This document shows, piece by piece, positions 1-8,644 of a DNA stretch of 64,000 bases. Made by a program: the position numbers and the translations under genes. The notes under the pieces are model-generated. The model did no database searches. It saw nothing but the letters and a program-made list of their open reading frames with translations, and was not told the DNA's origin. Source of the DNA: Psychrobacter sp. TAE2020 (lineage in GTDB: Bacteria > Pseudomonadota > Gammaproteobacteria > Pseudomonadales > Moraxellaceae); contig NZ_JAHLMU010000001.1 of NCBI RefSeq assembly GCF_018919485.1, forward strand, positions 1,432,793 through 1,496,792. The letters run 5' to 3'. The first letter of the stretch is position 1, and each line of letters begins with the position of its first letter.

Positions 1-381
1 GTCTTCAAAACAAACCTGACCTACAGGCTGAATACGGGCAATTAGATTTGGATAAAGAGCAATAAGCTTCTGAACTTGTGGAGTATCTTCAGGAATAGGC
101 TCTTCATCAACAACCGCAGCAGCCATGGCAGGAGCAGCAGCAACTGCCGCTGGATCTTCAGCAACAGCACCATCAGCTGCGCCAGTAGTATCCGCAGCAG
201 CTTGAACTTCATCACCTAATGCTACAGGAGCTTCAGCGGCTACTGCAGGAGCTTCAGTCGCCGTATCTTCTGCTACTGCAGAGATAGCTACAGGAGTGTC
301 TACAACTTCTTCAGCTTGGCTCACCGCGATACTAGCGATTCCTAGAATGGCAGCTGCCGATAACATCACTACTTTTCTCAT
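1..381 (-). CDS. Cytochrome c5-like c-type cytochrome, N-terminal part (runs off window)
   Basis: The reverse strand reads from an ATG at 381 to the window edge without a stop (127 codons). The product starts with a signal peptide (MRKVVMLSAAAILGIAS) and continues with an Ala/Glu/Pro/Val-rich linker of about 75 residues. It then reads LIARIQPVGQVCFED, which resembles the RI-x-PVG-x-VC segment that precedes the haem domain in cytochrome c5 proteins. The CxxCH haem site would lie outside the window, so haem binding is inferred. It is expected to be a periplasmic or membrane-tethered electron carrier. The Ala-rich linker is typical of Moraxellaceae exported proteins. Confidence 0.7.
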   Translation of the reverse strand, partial: MRKVVMLSAAAILGIASIAVSQAEEVVDTPVAISAVAEDTATEAPAVAAEAPVALGDEVQAAADTTGAADGAVAEDPAAVAAAPAMAAAVVDEEPIPEDTPQVQKLIALYPNLIARIQPVGQVCFED

Positions 382-590
382 TCGTCACGTTCTCTTATAT
401 CTTGTACAAATGGCTAGCAATAGTTAAATATATTATTCAACGTATATCAACTCTACTAGTACACTTGTAATCGGTGGTCATTGATAGTTATTTCCCCTAT
501 CATTATAAGGGAAAAGAGGGGTAAATTGCCATGCCTGTTTGCTGACTATAGTGTTTTTTATAAAGAAACATCGATAACAAGCTTTGTTGA

Positions 591-619
591 TTGGCTTTAT
601 AGCTTTTATTTGTTAGACT
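591..619 (+). promoter_or_regulatory. Possible promoter of tRNA-Arg
   Basis: TTGGCT at 591-596 and TAGACT at 614-619 are separated by 17 bp and lie about 30 bp before the tRNA. Each hexamer matches the sigma-70 consensus at four of six positions, so this is only a plausible call. A second pair, TTGCCA 526-531 and TATAGT 547-552, has a 15-bp spacer and lies farther away. Confidence 0.3.
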
Positions 620-647
620 AGGCGGTCTTAATTTCAAGCCTAACAAT

Positions 648-724
648 GCGCTCGTAGCTCAGTTGGATAGAGTATCGGTCTCCGAAGCCGAGGGTCGTGG
701 GTTCGATTCCCGCCGAGCGCACCA
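648..724 (+). tRNA. tRNA-Arg (anticodon CCG)
   Basis: The sequence folds as a standard cloverleaf. Acceptor stem GCGCTCG pairs with CGAGCGC, the D-arm contains AGCTCAGTTGGATAGAG, and the T-loop contains GGTTCGATTCC. The discriminator is A and the 3' CCA is encoded at 722-724. The anticodon loop is CTCCGAA, giving anticodon CCG, which reads the arginine codon CGG. No other tRNA is adjacent and no clear terminator follows. Confidence 0.96.
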
Positions 725-770
725 CTCTTCGCATTATCCCTTTATTATTACCTCTTACTCCTGTAAAGAC

Positions 771-1802
771 TCAGCCATTTAACATCTGAAACTTATCACA
801 GCCATTCTGATTGCCACTATCACATGATTTACCAAACCATTCTTTGGCCTCAACGTAACTATGGCGAACGCCTAAACCTTTCTCGTAACTTAATCCTAGA
901 TTATACTGCGAGTTGGAGTGTCCTTGATCAGCAGCTTTTCGATACCATTTTGCTGCTGTAGCCGGATCCTGAACGACCCCTAAGCCTTTCTCGTAACTTA
1001 ATCCTAGATTATATTGGGAGTTAGCATGCCCTTTGTCAGCGGCTTTTTGATACCACTTCGCTGCTGTAACGAAATTTTGTAAAACCCCTCTACCATTATC
1101 GTACATTATCCCAAGAGTAGACTGAGAATTGACATGGCCCTGATCAGCAGCTTTTGTATACCATTTCGCTGCTGTGACAAAATTTTGTAAAACCCCTCTG
1201 CCATTATCGTACATTATACCTAGGCTAGACTGAGAGTTAGCATGGCCTTGCTCAGCAGCTTTTTTATACCACTTCGCTGCTGTAGCGGAATTCTGCAAAA
1301 CCCCTCTACCATTATCGTACATAGACCCGAGACTAGACTGTGAATCGATATGGCCTTGCTCAGCAGCTTTTCTATACCACTTCGCTGCTGTAACGAAATC
1401 TTGTAAAACCCCTCTGCCATTATCATACATTACTCCAAGACTAGACTGAGAATCAGCATGGCCTTGATCAGCAGCCTTTCGATACCACTTCGCTGCTGCA
1501 ACAGAGTTTCTTACTGTTCCTCTACCTGATTCGTAGATTAACCCAAGATTAGATTGAGAATCGATATGTCCTTGATTAGCCGCTTTTCTATACCACTTCG
1601 CTGCCATGGTAGGGCTTCTACGCACCCCCTTGCCGCTATCATACATTAAGCCCAGATTAAACTGGGCGGATATGTCTCCATGCTCTGCTGAGCTTTTAAT
1701 GGCTGCAATATCTACTGCCAACGCTGATACAGGTATTTTTAATAACAACCCCAACACCATGACTTTATAAATAAGCATCTGTTTTAGCGCTTGTAGATTC
1801 AT
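771..1802 (-). CDS. Secreted Sel1-repeat (SLR) protein
   Basis: This 343-residue protein has an N-terminal hydrophobic signal peptide (about residues 1-29). About eight consecutive 36-residue Sel1-like repeats follow, each with the pattern LGxxYxxGxGVxxxxxxAAKWYxKAAxQGHxxSQ. The last unit is degenerate and Cys-containing (KSCDSGNQNGCDKF). SLR repeats form alpha-alpha superhelices used for protein-protein interaction, and exported SLR proteins are often envelope adaptors or signalling partners. No catalytic domain is visible. The internal units are very similar at DNA level, so copy number probably varies between strains. It stands alone between a tRNA and a decayed transposon region, so context gives no pathway. 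Confidence 0.85.
   Translation of the reverse strand: MNLQALKQMLIYKVMVLGLLLKIPVSALAVDIAAIKSSAEHGDISAQFNLGLMYDSGKGVRRSPTMAAKWYRKAANQGHIDSQSNLGLIYESGRGTVRNSVAAAKWYRKAADQGHADSQSSLGVMYDNGRGVLQDFVTAAKWYRKAAEQGHIDSQSSLGSMYDNGRGVLQNSATAAKWYKKAAEQGHANSQSSLGIMYDNGRGVLQNFVTAAKWYTKAADQGHVNSQSTLGIMYDNGRGVLQNFVTAAKWYQKAADKGHANSQYNLGLSYEKGLGVVQDPATAAKWYRKAADQGHSNSQYNLGLSYEKGLGVRHSYVEAKEWFGKSCDSGNQNGCDKFQMLNG
828..1691 (-). repeat. Tandem 108-bp repeats encoding Sel1 units
   Basis: About eight direct 108-bp units lie within the Sel1 gene. Units around 1060-1440 are nearly identical; for example, CCCCTCTACCATTATCGTAC recurs with minor changes every 108 bp. Such an array can expand or contract by slippage or recombination. 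Confidence 0.8.
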
Positions 1803-2508
1803 CTTTCTTCCTTGAGGAAAATAAGAGTAATGATGATTGAACTATCCGGAGAGTCTTGGTAGGGAGATTAGTAACTCAAGCTGCTACTGAGTGTTTTTGG
1901 TCACCTTGTTATGATTCAGGAAAGCCTTAAGTTTGTAGTAATATAAAATTTTTTGTTCTTTATGCGTCTTTTCGTTTATCTTTTTGTTCATTTGTTTCTC
2001 TATTGTCGCAGTTTAATAGTAGATCAACAAGGTTAATTAGTCTTTAGAATCACTTATAGCTAGGCAGGAATCTTATTGGAAATATTAGAGGTTTGCTGAT
2101 GCAACTAGCCGTCCTATAAGGGCTTAGAATAAACTATTGATTTACAAAGCTTATCGATTTTACCGAATATTGCTAATCGCGCTTATAGGGCTTGATCGAG
2201 TTTATGACAACTAGAAATAGATTACAAAACTTAACGACTCGAAGACTCTAATATCAGAGCTTTCTACCTTCTGAGTCGTAGTACCTGAGCAATATCATGG
2301 AAAACTTAATTAAGTTATTATTAATACTGTCTTTCACTAGCTTGAATTAATATCATAATTGGACAAACTCTAAAAAATATACTGGCTTATATCCTGATAG
2401 ATAAACCTAAGTAGTGAGTAAGTTTTATAGCAGAAAAAAAGGGGGCTTACCCTAAATCTAGAGTCAGCACCCTTTTTGTGTTTTGATCCGCTGCACCATA
2501 GTGGGAGA
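1803..2508. other. Non-coding, AT-rich stretch
   Basis: No credible gene is seen on either strand. The segment lies upstream of the Sel1 gene and runs into the decayed transposase. A purine/pyrimidine inverted motif (AAAAAAAGGGGGC near 2435 and GCACCCTTTTT near 2467) could be a weak hairpin terminator or an old transposon end, but this is not certain. Confidence 0.5.
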
Positions 2509-2754
2509 CCTATCTGGCAGGACAGCAAGTGCCGTTATGGGCTCTGTAAAGCTTGATAGGCTTAGTAACAGATGAAAATTGCTGGGGTATGCGTTGCTCG
2601 CTGTACCATTAATAGGTTAATAAAGCCGCATGGATTGGAAGGATTTTGCCGTGGTAAGGATAAAGTTCCTCCCAAGAGCGCTGTTAATCGACATACGGAC
2701 TTTCTAGTTTGCGATGACTGGCGTCAAAAACCCATAAGGGTCGTTGCAGTCTAG
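2509..2754 (+). pseudogene. Decayed IS3-family transposase (OrfB) fragment
   Basis: One reading frame contains recognisable IS3 OrfB sequence: WQDSKCRYGLCKA, then VARCTINRLIKPHGLEG and CRGK. This matches the YGxRKxW...VARCTVxRLM helix-turn-helix segment that precedes the integrase core in IS3 transposases. Four stop codons (TGA 2554, TAG 2557, TAG 2563, TAA 2566) interrupt the frame, and it ends before the DDE catalytic core. No OrfA, terminal inverted repeat or target duplication could be assigned. It is a relic of a mobile element, not an active gene. The open part starting at ATG 2572 (60 codons) is unlikely to be expressed as a functional protein. Confidence 0.75.
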
Positions 2755-2912
2755 TAATAAATCGACCGTAGCAGAACTACGTTTTTAACAAAAACTATAG
2801 TTTAGGCACTAGCATTAAGATAATAGTGAGCTTTACGCTATTTGCAGTAGTTTTTGTCAGAGATGATTATAGATAACTTTTTAATCTAACTATCTAGTTA
2901 ATCCATACCTAT

Positions 2913-3287
2913 TCAGTCCATATGCTGCAAACTTATAGCGATTTGCGTACGGTTAGGCACTCGATGATAATTCATCACTGGCACCTCACCTAAACGACGC
3001 TGACCAACAGCTATCTTTTTATCAATAGTAATCATAGCGATCTTCACCCCCTGCTTACTGATCAATAAATGACTGCCTTTACGAGCTACTCGATAATCAG
3101 GGAAGTGCTGCTTAATTAATTTCAAAGTTTTTTGTAGAGCATCATTATTGGGTAAAGTCGCACTCGTGGCCAAATTGCTTGGTTTACTCTTATTATTAGG
3201 CTTCTCGTTGCTACGTGACTTTGCTAATAACCATAAAGCCGCAACAACTGCTAATAATATGACAAGCCACCAAATTCCATCTATCAT
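2913..3287 (-). CDS. Small membrane-anchored protein of unknown function
   Basis: This 124-residue protein has one N-terminal transmembrane helix (WWLVILLAVVAALWLLA, about residues 6-22). A Ser/Asn/Lys-rich linker and a basic domain of about 70 residues follow, from LQKTLKLIKQHFPDYRV to the C-terminus. That domain holds alternating beta-like segments (HLLISKQGVKIAMITIDKKIAV) suggesting a small alpha/beta fold. Its layout resembles small DUF2726-like anchored domains, but I cannot name a family. It is divergently arranged with cobB; the starts are 33 bp apart, so the two probably share a promoter region. Confidence 0.7.
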   Translation of the reverse strand: MIDGIWWLVILLAVVAALWLLAKSRSNEKPNNKSKPSNLATSATLPNNDALQKTLKLIKQHFPDYRVARKGSHLLISKQGVKIAMITIDKKIAVGQRRLGEVPVMNYHRVPNRTQIAISLQHMD

Positions 3288-3320
3288 AACTATGCATCCA
3301 TTATTAGCTAAGGTAATCCT

Positions 3321-4142
3321 ATGTTAGCAGAACTAGCGGTTCAACTACATCAAGCTACTCAATTGTTAGCTCAATCTTCTCGTATCTGTATACTGACAGG
3401 AGCTGGAATTTCAGCTGAAAGCGGTATTCCAACTTTCCGTGACAAGCAAACTGGATTATGGGAGCAATATCGTGCCGAAGACTTGGCTAGTCCTAGCGCA
3501 TTCACCAAAGATCCGCAGCTAGTTTGGTCTTGGTATCAATGGCGTCGTCAGCTAGTACAAGATAAAGTGCCAAACCCTGCTCACATAGCCCTTGCTCAGT
3601 GGCAACAAGCTCAAGCACAGCAACTGACTTTGATTACCCAAAATGTAGATGACTTGCATGAACAAGCGCTTAGTCAGCAACCAGCCAAGCACTCTTATCA
3701 ATCCAGCACTGCAGTGACTCATTTGCATGGGCACCTTTGGCGCAATCGCTGTAGTCAATGCGCGGCCCCTTATAACCCTCAATCGCAGTCTACTAAAACA
3801 GCCAAAAGCCCTAACGCTACTATTAGGTATAGTAACGAGCTACTAACTTGTAGTCATTGTAGTGGTTATATTAGGCCTGATATTGTTTGGTTCGGTGAGT
3901 CCTTGCCAGCCGAGTCATGGCGAATAGCAGAACAAGCCGCTGCTAACTGTGAGGTTTTTATTAGCATTGGTACTTCAAGCTTAGTCTACCCTGCCGCTGG
4001 TCTTGCGCAATTGGCCAAGCAAAACGGTGCTAAAATCATCGAGATAAACCCCAACCCTACCCCCAATACCTTAGTCGATATCACTCTAGCGCAAAAGGCT
4101 GGGCTAGTATTGCCATTGCTATTACAAAAGCTCATAAAATAA
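3321..4142 (+). CDS. cobB: NAD-dependent protein deacylase, sirtuin family
   Basis: Sirtuins remove acetyl or other acyl groups from lysines using NAD+, releasing nicotinamide and O-acyl-ADP-ribose. The 273-residue protein shows the family motifs in order: GAGISAESGIPTFRD for NAD binding (residues 27-41), TQNVDDLHEQA (106-116), and the catalytic histidine H136 in LHGHLW. Two Cys pairs (C144/C147 and C177/C180) form the structural zinc site. The final NAD contacts are GTSSLVYPA and EINPNPTP. The segment between the Cys pairs is unusually Ser/Thr/Lys-rich (about 150-170), a lineage-type insertion. It is monocistronic and converges with adenine deaminase. The family call is very secure; substrate preference cannot be read from sequence. 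Confidence 0.95.
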   Translation: MLAELAVQLHQATQLLAQSSRICILTGAGISAESGIPTFRDKQTGLWEQYRAEDLASPSAFTKDPQLVWSWYQWRRQLVQDKVPNPAHIALAQWQQAQAQQLTLITQNVDDLHEQALSQQPAKHSYQSSTAVTHLHGHLWRNRCSQCAAPYNPQSQSTKTAKSPNATIRYSNELLTCSHCSGYIRPDIVWFGESLPAESWRIAEQAAANCEVFISIGTSSLVYPAAGLAQLAKQNGAKIIEINPNPTPNTLVDITLAQKAGLVLPLLLQKLIK

Positions 4143-4174
4143 TAGGCCAGCTTAAACTATGTTGATATGAGAAC

Positions 4175-5170
4175 TTATACCGCCTCATCAACTCTAGCTA
4201 AATAGGCTTGCTTTAACTCATCATCTATAAAAGCCGATCTAAAAGAGTTTTTTACTAAGGTAATAATATCTGCTGCTGATAGATCAATATTCTCATAAAG
4301 GTTAATAAAGTTTTGATTGATATAACCTTTAAAGTAGGCTGGATCATCTGAGTTGACGCTGACATTCAAGCCATAATCTAGCAGCTGTTTTATATTATGC
4401 TGTTGGTAACTGTCGAATACTTTGAGTTCGATATTAGAGTTCGGGCATACCGTAAGCGGTATTTGCTCTTCTTTTAAACGCTTCAATAGTGCTGGGCTTT
4501 TTATAGACTGTACGCCATGATCTATTCTCTCAATTTCTAACAGATCCAACGCTTCATAAATATAAGAAAAATCCGCTTCTTCACCAGCGTGAGCGACTAG
4601 TTTAAAACCCTCTTGCTTGGCTCTGCTAAACACTTCTATAAATTTTGACGGAGGATTATTTAATTCTGATGAATCAAGACCAACACCGACAATATGGTGT
4701 TTAAAGGCTAAAGACTGCTCTAAAGTTGCCAAAGCCTCTTGCTGTGATAGATGTCTTAAGAAGCACATGATAATACAAGATGTAATGCCATACTTTTCTT
4801 TAGCATCGGCTAAAGCATTGTTGATTCCAGTGATGACCGTCTCGAAAGCTATGCCTCTGTCAGTATGAGTCTGTGGATCAAAAAATATTTCCGTATGGAT
4901 AATATTGTTTTCAACACACTTCAAGATGTATTCCCAAGTTAAATCATAGAAGTCATCTTCAGTAATTAGCACTTTTGCCCCAGCATAGTAGATATCTAGG
5001 AAAGTCTGTAAATTAGTAAAATTATAGGCTTCGCGCACATCTTCAATACTATTGTAAGGGATGTCTATATTATTCTTTTTAGAAAGTCTAAACATCAATT
5101 CAGGCTCAAGCGACCCTTCTATATGTAAGTGCAATTCTGCTTTTGGTAGTCTTTTAATGAGCTCAATCAT
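4175..5170 (-). CDS. Adenine deaminase (adenosine deaminase-like fold)
   Basis: This is a metal-dependent TIM-barrel amidohydrolase of purine salvage. From the start I chose (ATG at 5170, MIELIKRLPKAELHLHIEGS) it has 331 residues. The zinc site H14-x-H16 sits at the expected place. Family motifs follow: TEIFFDPQTHTDRG, VGLDSSE, HAGEE, DHGVQ, CPNSN and NSDDPAYF. The FFDPQTH and LDSSE-x-x-x-PPSKF pattern is that of the bacterial subgroup experimentally shown to deaminate adenine to hypoxanthine, rather than adenosine, so I call adenine deaminase. The frame stays open to an ATG at 5236, but the extra 22 residues do not match the family start. It lies tail-to-tail with cobB. Confidence 0.85.
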   Translation of the reverse strand: MIELIKRLPKAELHLHIEGSLEPELMFRLSKKNNIDIPYNSIEDVREAYNFTNLQTFLDIYYAGAKVLITEDDFYDLTWEYILKCVENNIIHTEIFFDPQTHTDRGIAFETVITGINNALADAKEKYGITSCIIMCFLRHLSQQEALATLEQSLAFKHHIVGVGLDSSELNNPPSKFIEVFSRAKQEGFKLVAHAGEEADFSYIYEALDLLEIERIDHGVQSIKSPALLKRLKEEQIPLTVCPNSNIELKVFDSYQQHNIKQLLDYGLNVSVNSDDPAYFKGYINQNFINLYENIDLSAADIITLVKNSFRSAFIDDELKQAYLARVDEAV

Positions 5171-5285
5171 AGGAATCCAGTTTTTATAATCCGTTAGAAA
5201 TCTTAATAATAAGTGGGCTATGGCCCAGTAAGACATAACTCAGTTAGGAACAGCTATAAGTAATAAGCGTTATTGGAGATACGCT

Positions 5286-5816
5286 TTATTTTATAAACAA
5301 TACGGTATCAGACAACTCATTGCCTGCTGGATCGTCTTCTAAATGATAATACTGACGCAGTAACTGTCCCACTTCATCCAACAACTCAGTCAAACTCTCT
5401 GCTGTCTTTTGATTAGCGATGCCTGCTACTGCTTTGTCACTCATAGCTTGCCATACCGTCGGGCTCACATGGGAACTAATGCCACGATCAGCGACAATAT
5501 GCAAATAATGCTCGCAGACATTAACATAGATTAATACCCCAGTATTCTCTTCAGTGTCCCAGACTCGGCAACGACTAAACAACTCAATAGCACGATCATG
5601 GCCGCTACTATAATAAGCACTACTGATCGGCAGGTGGTTTTCTATGACTAAGAACACTTCACCTCGATGACCAAGCTCAGCTTGAGTAACTTTGGCCGTC
5701 AGCATCTGTATAGTTTCAGTATTAATCCACCTACTATGTAGTAGCGGAACGAACAACACTTGACGCCACCAACGTGCAAAACTGGGCTTTGTAAGCTGGG
5801 TGTGTAGTGATCCCAT
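5286..5816 (-). CDS. TPM-domain protein (cytosolic partner in lemA operon)
   Basis: The start is set at ATG 5816 because AAGGAA lies eight bases upstream; the reading frame continues to 5858 without such a site. The 176-residue product begins MGSLHTQLTKPSFARWW and contains one TPM domain. Characteristic segments are AELGHRGEVFLVIENH, ELFSRCRVWDTEENTGVLIYV, and LHIVADRGISSHVSPTVW. In family members this fold (also in YgcG and the plant TLP18.3 phosphatase-like protein) is exported or membrane-bound. Here no signal peptide is visible, so location is uncertain. It is the last gene of a lemA-TPM-TPM unit on this strand. Function is likely envelope-related, but the molecular activity is unproven. 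Confidence 0.8.
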   Translation of the reverse strand: MGSLHTQLTKPSFARWWRQVLFVPLLHSRWINTETIQMLTAKVTQAELGHRGEVFLVIENHLPISSAYYSSGHDRAIELFSRCRVWDTEENTGVLIYVNVCEHYLHIVADRGISSHVSPTVWQAMSDKAVAGIANQKTAESLTELLDEVGQLLRQYYHLEDDPAGNELSDTVLFIK

Positions 5817-5867
5817 TGGGTATTCCTTAAAATAAAAGCAAATTGCTATATTAATCAAAAATTACTA

Positions 5868-7079
5868 TTACCAAGAGCCGCCGGCTCCACCGCCACCAAA
5901 GCCGCCGCCACCGCCGCCGAAACCGCCGCCGCCGAATCCACCGCCACCAAAGCCACCACTAGAACCGCCGCCGCCGAAGCCTCCTCCTGGCAGAAATATC
6001 ATCCCACCACCACCGCGTCCGCCGCGACCACCACCGCCACCGCCACGAGCTATCAAGAATAGCCATAAAAACACTGCCATAATGATAGTCATAAACAAAC
6101 CACCACCTAAGGCTAAGGAACCAATAAAAAAACCGCCAGCAGTCAAAATGGAGCCAAAGATACGACCAAAGATACTGGTGATAAAGCTACCAAAGACTAA
6201 GGCCATAATAAATAAGAATACTGGAGAGGGACTATCGCCAATATCATTTTGACCTTGACTGCGTGCTGCCGCTTGCGCATCTGCTTGCGCCAAAATTGCG
6301 GGGTCTGCTTTTAGACGTTCTTCAATAAGGCTAATACCATTACTCAAACCATCGAAATATCTACTACCATTTTCTGGCTTAAAGTAAGGCGTTATATCCT
6401 CACGAATAATCCGGTTCAGTGCGCCATCAGGCAATACACCTTCCAAACCATAACCTGACTGAATGTACATATCCCGATCATTAACGGCGACTACTATCAA
6501 TAGGCCATCATCAGTGTCAGCTTCGCCCAATTTCCACTTTTCTGCCGCTTGTAGCGAGTAATCAAATATAGGTATGCCATTAGTGGTAGGCACGATGATT
6601 ACTGCCGCCTGTGCTAGGCCTTGACGATAGATACCTTGCAGTTGCGCCTCAAGGCGTTGTTTCTGTTGCGGATTGAGTATATTAGCTTGATCAACTACTG
6701 GATTATTAAGAATAAGTTTATCAGCGTCGACACTAGCCGCATTGGAGGTCACTGGTGCTTGCTTAGTAGCAGTGCTGCTATTAGCGCTATTGGTGTCGCT
6801 AGCACCGTTAGGATTTAGAGCATCGTTACCTAATAAAGCGCCGTTAATGGCTTCATTACCCAGTACTGCATCATTGAGCGCCTCGTTATTCTCAGCAGCT
6901 TTGGCGATAGCTACTAAGTCCTCGACACTACGATTCTGCTCACTATTGATGCCACTGTTGCTAGAGCGATTATCTGCGGCAGCGACAGCAACATCATTCG
7001 GTGCAGCATTTAGCGTAGTGATACTAGTAGCGCTAAGCGTCAACAGTAGGGCCGCTACAATTGCTTTGGAATTAGTCAT
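5868..7079 (-). CDS. YgcG-type TPM-domain membrane protein with Gly-rich tail
   Basis: This 403-residue protein has a signal peptide (residues 1-25, ending LNAAPN). An Asn/Ala/Ser-rich spacer follows to about residue 120, containing near-repeats NEALNDAVLGNEAING and LLGNDALNP. The TPM domain follows (VVDQANILNPQQKQRLEAQL, then KWKLGEADTDDGLLIVVAVN and IQSGYGLEGVLPDGALNRII). Two transmembrane stretches lie around 285-345, and the C-terminus is almost pure Gly with Phe and Ser. This arrangement is the YgcG family pattern of an external TPM domain with a membrane-anchored Gly-rich tail. LemA proteins are its usual genetic partners, and lemA lies upstream here. The Gly tract is GC-rich DNA (CCGCCGCCA repeats on the plus strand at 5878-6040). 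Confidence 0.9.
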   Translation of the reverse strand: MTNSKAIVAALLLTLSATSITTLNAAPNDVAVAAADNRSSNSGINSEQNRSVEDLVAIAKAAENNEALNDAVLGNEAINGALLGNDALNPNGASDTNSANSSTATKQAPVTSNAASVDADKLILNNPVVDQANILNPQQKQRLEAQLQGIYRQGLAQAAVIIVPTTNGIPIFDYSLQAAEKWKLGEADTDDGLLIVVAVNDRDMYIQSGYGLEGVLPDGALNRIIREDITPYFKPENGSRYFDGLSNGISLIEERLKADPAILAQADAQAAARSQGQNDIGDSPSPVFLFIMALVFGSFITSIFGRIFGSILTAGGFFIGSLALGGGLFMTIIMAVFLWLFLIARGGGGGGRGGRGGGGMIFLPGGGFGGGGSSGGFGGGGFGGGGFGGGGGGFGGGGAGGSW

Positions 7080-7182
7080 CTGCTCTCTACCACCTAATGT
7101 TTTTACTTAAAGTTATATAGCACTGCATCTATTCACACCAATAAACTCATACTAGTGCTTACCATCAACCGCTTAATAGATA

Positions 7183-7211
7183 GAGCAGACAAAATAGCAT
7201 CTTGTCTGCTC
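7183..7211 (-). terminator. Intercistronic hairpin between lemA and the TPM genes
   Basis: GAGCAGACAA (7183-7192) and TTGTCTGCTC (7202-7211) form a perfect 10-bp stem with a 9-base loop, in the gap between lemA and the YgcG-type gene. There is no strong U-run after it on the minus strand. It may be an attenuator, a processing or stability hairpin, or a weak terminator that sets lemA expression above the downstream genes. Confidence 0.45.
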
Positions 7212-7280
7212 CTTTACTGCATACGGCTGTAGTCTAAACACTGCTCTGCACTAACTCAAAACAGTAATGCAGATTAACAC

Positions 7281-7892
7281 CTACTCGCCAAAATCAACGC
7301 TTGGCGCTTTAGAAATAGCGTCTTCATTAGCTACTGTAAAGTTAGGCTTAGCACTCATACCGAATACTTTAGCAGTGATATTGGTTGGGAACTGACGCAC
7401 AGTAGTATTATAGCCTTGCACTTCTTGGATATAACGATTACGTGCCACAGTGATACGGTTCTCTGTACCTTCTAATTGCGCTTGTAGATCTTGGAACAAG
7501 GCATCTGACTTTAGTTCAGGATAACGCTCAGATACTGCCATTAAGCGTGATAAAGCACCAGTCATCTGTTGCTGTGCTGCAGCATAGCGTTCCATCGCCT
7601 GCGGATCATTCAACAATTCTGGAGTAATAGTAATACCACCAGCTTGCGAACGCGCTGACGCTACCTGAGTAAAGACTTCTTGCTCTTGATCAGCATACTG
7701 CTTCACTACTTTGACCAAGTTAGGCACTAGATCATCACGACGCTGATATTGGTTGACCACTTCTGACCAAGAGGCTGTCACCTGCTCATCTTGAGCTTGT
7801 AGGTTATTATAACCACAACCCGTTAAACTCAGCGTTGAGGTTGCTAACACTGCTGATAAAAAAATAGGCTTTATAATAGATTTACGCGTCAT
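7281..7892 (-). CDS. lemA: LemA family lipoprotein
   Basis: The 203-residue protein begins with a lipoprotein signal and lipobox LSLTGC, lipidated at C26. The LemA helical bundle follows, recognised by ASWSEVVNQYQRRDDLVPNLV, ARSQAGG, AAQQQMTGALSRLMAVSERYPELKSD, LEGTENRITVARNRYIQEVQGYN and FPTNITAKVFGMSAKPNF. LemA proteins are coiled helical envelope proteins of poorly defined role that co-occur with TPM proteins. A good AGGAG ribosome site precedes the ATG by nine bases. It is the first gene of the lemA-TPM-TPM operon. Confidence 0.93.
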   Translation of the reverse strand: MTRKSIIKPIFLSAVLATSTLSLTGCGYNNLQAQDEQVTASWSEVVNQYQRRDDLVPNLVKVVKQYADQEQEVFTQVASARSQAGGITITPELLNDPQAMERYAAAQQQMTGALSRLMAVSERYPELKSDALFQDLQAQLEGTENRITVARNRYIQEVQGYNTTVRQFPTNITAKVFGMSAKPNFTVANEDAISKAPSVDFGE

Positions 7893-8644
7893 ATTTACTA
7901 CTCCTAATAACTAATAATAACTAACTATAATGATCAACAAGATTTATATGGCTAATAATGGCGTGATGGCGACATTTTTACAATTCATTTTTACCAAAAC
8001 ACAACCACCCAATTTATTCACACTATCATTTCACCAGTGAATTACTTGTACTTTGTTGGGTACAAATATCGTTTTATTCATAATACTCTATATTTGTCTA
8101 CAAATTAATATTTCCTTGCTAATCAACACTGACTAATTAAAAAAATACCTAGTAATTAACACAAAACTATGGCAAATTGCAGTTACGTAGCCGTATGGTT
8201 TGCATACATTTAACAGTTGATTTATTACCTATTTAATGATTGTCATTATTAGAACTTTTATAGTGAAAATAAATACCAATGATTAGTTTTTTAACATGAT
8301 AATTCAATCTAGTGTTTTGTGATTATTAATGCATGATTTTTTAAAACATTATTCTATGATATTTTAAAGTATTATGACATTTTTAAAATTACAATGTCAT
8401 TATGACCGATACGGCAAAAGGAATTGCCCCGCAGCTTGTTGACTGACCCTGCTATTGTTACGAGTAAGCCTTAGCTTTAATCAGTAAGCTTTATTGATAG
8501 TATAAATAGTAGCAAGCTTTGCGGACAAATACAGACAACTGATATCCATACTCGATGACCCTTTCAATAAACAGCTTTAGTTTAGTTAATAAGCAATACC
8601 TTTATTGATAGTCGCCAATCTGAGAAAGTTTGAGGAACATACAT
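7893..8644. other. Non-coding divergent intergenic region
   Basis: This 750-bp, very AT-rich region separates lemA from the AGCS symporter. It should contain both promoters. Repeated TTTATTGATAG motifs occur near 8490 and 8601. I could not assign a convincing promoter pair, riboswitch or small gene. Confidence 0.5.

Noticed and set aside
491..520. TTTCCC...GGGAAA hairpin between cytochrome and tRNA
   Set aside because: Short, imperfect and not followed by a T-run; probably not a terminator.
6621..7110. Plus-strand open frames opposite the YgcG-type gene
   Set aside because: They result from the biased composition of the TPM gene and have no support of their own.
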